A stretch of DNA of 64,000 nt from Falsiroseomonas sp041690465 (GTDB taxonomy: Bacteria > Pseudomonadota > Alphaproteobacteria > Acetobacterales > Acetobacteraceae): positions 1 through 64,000 of the forward strand of contig NZ_JAWLHG010000024.1 in NCBI RefSeq assembly GCF_041690465.1, in the 5' to 3' direction. Shown here one piece after another: positions 61,327 to 64,000 of the stretch. The stretch's first letter is position 1, and each line of letters starts with the position of its first letter. Under the pieces are notes generated by a model. It saw nothing but the letters and a program-made list of their open reading frames with translations, did no database searches and was not told where the DNA came from. The position numbers were made by a program, and so were the translations under genes.

Positions 61327-61368
61327 CCCCGCCGGCACGGCGCCCACCACCCCGCCGGCACGGCGCCC
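61327..61368 (+). repeat. Two 19-base direct repeats before mlaC
   Basis: CCCCGCCGGCACGGCGCCC occurs at 61327-61345 and 61350-61368, a 23-base period with four spacer bases. It fills much of the mlaA-mlaC gap. Each copy is partly self-complementary, so it may form hairpins. Confidence 0.75.
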
Positions 61369-61386
61369 CCGATAAGGACCCCCGCG

Positions 61387-62025
61387 ATGACCGCACCCCC
61401 CCGTCGCCTGCTGCTGCTCGGCCTTGCCGCACTGGCCGCCGGCGCGCTGCCAATCGCTCGCGCCGGCGCCCAGCAGGTGGATGTCGGCGGCGCCACCAGC
61501 TTCATCCAGGCCACCGGCCAGGAGATGGTGGCCGCCATCAACAGCAACGCACCGGTGGCGCAGCGGCGCGAACGGGTGGCGCAGATCCTTCGCCGCGCCG
61601 TGGATGTGCAAGGCGTCGGCCGCTTCATCCTCGGCCGCTGGTGGCGCCAGGCGACCCCGCAGCAGCAGCAGGAATACCTGCAGCTGTTCGAGCAGGTGCT
61701 GATCCACAACCTTGCGGCCCGGTTCGGCGAATACCAGGGCGTCCGCTTCGGCCTCGGCCGCACGCAGCAGCGCACCGAAGAGGATGTGCTGGTCAACACC
61801 GTGGTGGAGCGTCCGGGCTCGCCGCCCTTCGCGCTGGACTGGCGGGTGGCCGAGGTGGACGGCCAGCCGAAGATCGTGGACGTGATCGCCGAGGGCACCA
61901 GCCTGCGGCTGACCACGCGCAGCGAATACAGCAGCGTCATTTCCCGCAACAACGGAAGTGTCGGCGCGCTGCTGGCGGCGATGCGCAACCAGATCCAGCA
62001 GCTGGAAGCGCGCGCGGCGGGCTGA
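61387..62025 (+). CDS. mlaC: MlaC/Ttg2D-type phospholipid-binding protein
   Basis: A 212-residue periplasmic lipid-transfer protein. A signal peptide (RRLLLLGLAALAAGALPIARAGA) precedes the MlaC fold, with VQGVGRFILGRWWRQATPQQ, then FEQVLIHNLAARFGEY and WRVAEVDGQPKIVDVIAEG as landmarks. AAGGA lies about ten bases before the ATG. It receives phospholipid from MlaA. The inner-membrane MlaFED complex is not in this window. An upstream GTG overlapping mlaA is possible but has no ribosome site. Confidence 0.88.
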   Translation: MTAPPRRLLLLGLAALAAGALPIARAGAQQVDVGGATSFIQATGQEMVAAINSNAPVAQRRERVAQILRRAVDVQGVGRFILGRWWRQATPQQQQEYLQLFEQVLIHNLAARFGEYQGVRFGLGRTQQRTEEDVLVNTVVERPGSPPFALDWRVAEVDGQPKIVDVIAEGTSLRLTTRSEYSSVISRNNGSVGALLAAMRNQIQQLEARAAG

Positions 62026-62043
62026 AGGCACCGCGCCCGGCGG

Positions 62044-62559
62044 CTACCGCAGGCTCTCGAACACCAGCATGCGGTGGCCCTGGTGGCGGAACTCACCGGC
62101 CTCGCGCATGCCGATATCGCCCAGCACGCCGCGCGAGGCCAGGTTGCTCTCGCGCGCCACGGCGATGATGCGCGCCAGGCCGGCGCGGTGGCCGAAGGCG
62201 AGCGCGGCGGCCGCCGCCTCCCGCGCATAGCCCTTGCCGCGGCATTCCGGCCAGAGTGCGAAGCGGAGCGCGACGCCGCGGCCATCCGGCCGTTCCATCA
62301 GGCCGCAGATGCCGAGGAAGTCGCCGCTGGCGCGCTCGAACACCGACCAGGTGCCGTAGCCCCGCACCAGCCAGAAATCGATGTCGTCCTCCAGCTCCTC
62401 CCGCGTGCGCTCGGGCGAGCGCACGCCGTGCAGCATCAGGCCGAAGACGCGCTCATCCGCCTTCAGGCGGATAAGGTCGTCGAGGTGCTCCGGCCCGGGC
62501 GGCAGCAGCGAGAGTCGCGGCGTGCTGAGCGTGCGCGGCGCCGCGTGGAGCCCGCTCAA
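62044..62559 (-). CDS. GNAT N-acetyltransferase (RimJ/RimL-like)
   Basis: A 171-residue acetyltransferase. It opens with the typical LSTPRLSLLPPGPEHLDDL and carries the acetyl-CoA loop in ALWPECRGKGYAREAAAAAL. The TTG start follows three bases after the ettA stop, with GAGG just upstream inside the ettA end, so translation is probably coupled. Substrates of this subgroup are protein N-termini, amino acids or polyamines; not deducible here. Confidence 0.8.
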   Translation of the reverse strand: MSGLHAAPRTLSTPRLSLLPPGPEHLDDLIRLKADERVFGLMLHGVRSPERTREELEDDIDFWLVRGYGTWSVFERASGDFLGICGLMERPDGRGVALRFALWPECRGKGYAREAAAAALAFGHRAGLARIIAVARESNLASRGVLGDIGMREAGEFRHQGHRMLVFESLR

Positions 62560-62561
62560 CG

Positions 62562-64000
<1,439 letters not shown>

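Overview
The window is GC-rich, gene-dense chromosome from an alphaproteobacterium, most likely an Acetobacteraceae member of the Roseomonas type. This is inferred from gene content and composition: a zinc-ligand-poor 41-residue L36, DUF1127-type proteins, a Bug/TctC receptor, a sorbosone-dehydrogenase-like lipoprotein, a PEP-CTERM protein, a 2-aminoethylphosphonate (AEP) uptake operon, and very strong G/C preference at third codon positions. No rRNA, tRNA or CRISPR array was seen.

Layout. 0-7.2 kb: the tail of an IS630-type transposase, an ABC exporter coupled to a CatB-like acetyltransferase, a small DUF1127-like gene, a frameshifted GlxA/AraC regulator, a large secreted protein of unknown function, a Cys-phosphatase and two tiny hydrophilic proteins. 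7.2-13.8 kb: a minus-strand AEP operon (FAD oxidoreductase, PhnX, binding protein, ATPase, fused permease) and a TerB-like gene. 13.8-18.6 kb: a broken PEP-CTERM remnant, an OmpA-type porin, an HTH-pyruvate kinase fusion preceded by two matching operator-like dyads, an intact PEP-CTERM protein and a small secreted protein. 18.6-28.4 kb: Ada, a caspase-like protein, a TPR protein, and glycolate oxidase split into glcF and glcDE by two unrelated genes. 28.5-33.7 kb: rpmJ with a clear promoter and two terminator hairpins, a Bug receptor, a PfkB kinase divergent from an RluA-type synthase with overlapping start codons, and a sorbosone dehydrogenase/DUF2231 pair. 33.9-45.6 kb: PBP1C with its alpha-2-macroglobulin partner, then an MFS exporter/acyl-CoA ligase/GT-C glycosyltransferase operon. 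45.7-49.4 kb: hydantoinase B and A, rich in CTC and CCC codons. 49.4-51.2 kb: an AT-rich insert with one P-loop NTPase, followed by an orphan transposase DNA-binding domain gene. 51.8-64 kb: housekeeping genes (aminopeptidase P, PrmA, UvrD, pentapeptide protein, BASS-type transporter, MetF, MlaA and MlaC, GNAT, EttA).

How genes work together. The AEP operon can import AEP and cleave phosphonoacetaldehyde with PhnX; because no PhnW transaminase is present, the adjacent FAD enzyme probably makes the aldehyde. GlcD, GlcE and GlcF form one flavin/Fe-S glycolate dehydrogenase. PBP1C and the macroglobulin are a known periplasmic pair. MlaA and MlaC act in phospholipid retrieval from the outer membrane. 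Many gene junctions are stop/start overlaps (ATGA, GTGA, TGATG), which indicates translational coupling.

Most unusual observations: (1) a YdaS/Cro-type HTH fused in frame to pyruvate kinase, with two CTTA-N7-TAAG dyads 41 bp apart upstream, the nearer one touching the ribosome-binding site; (2) the AT-rich NTPase insert beside a DDE-less transposase domain gene that has a probable leaderless promoter; (3) an AEP pathway with a flavoenzyme in place of PhnW.
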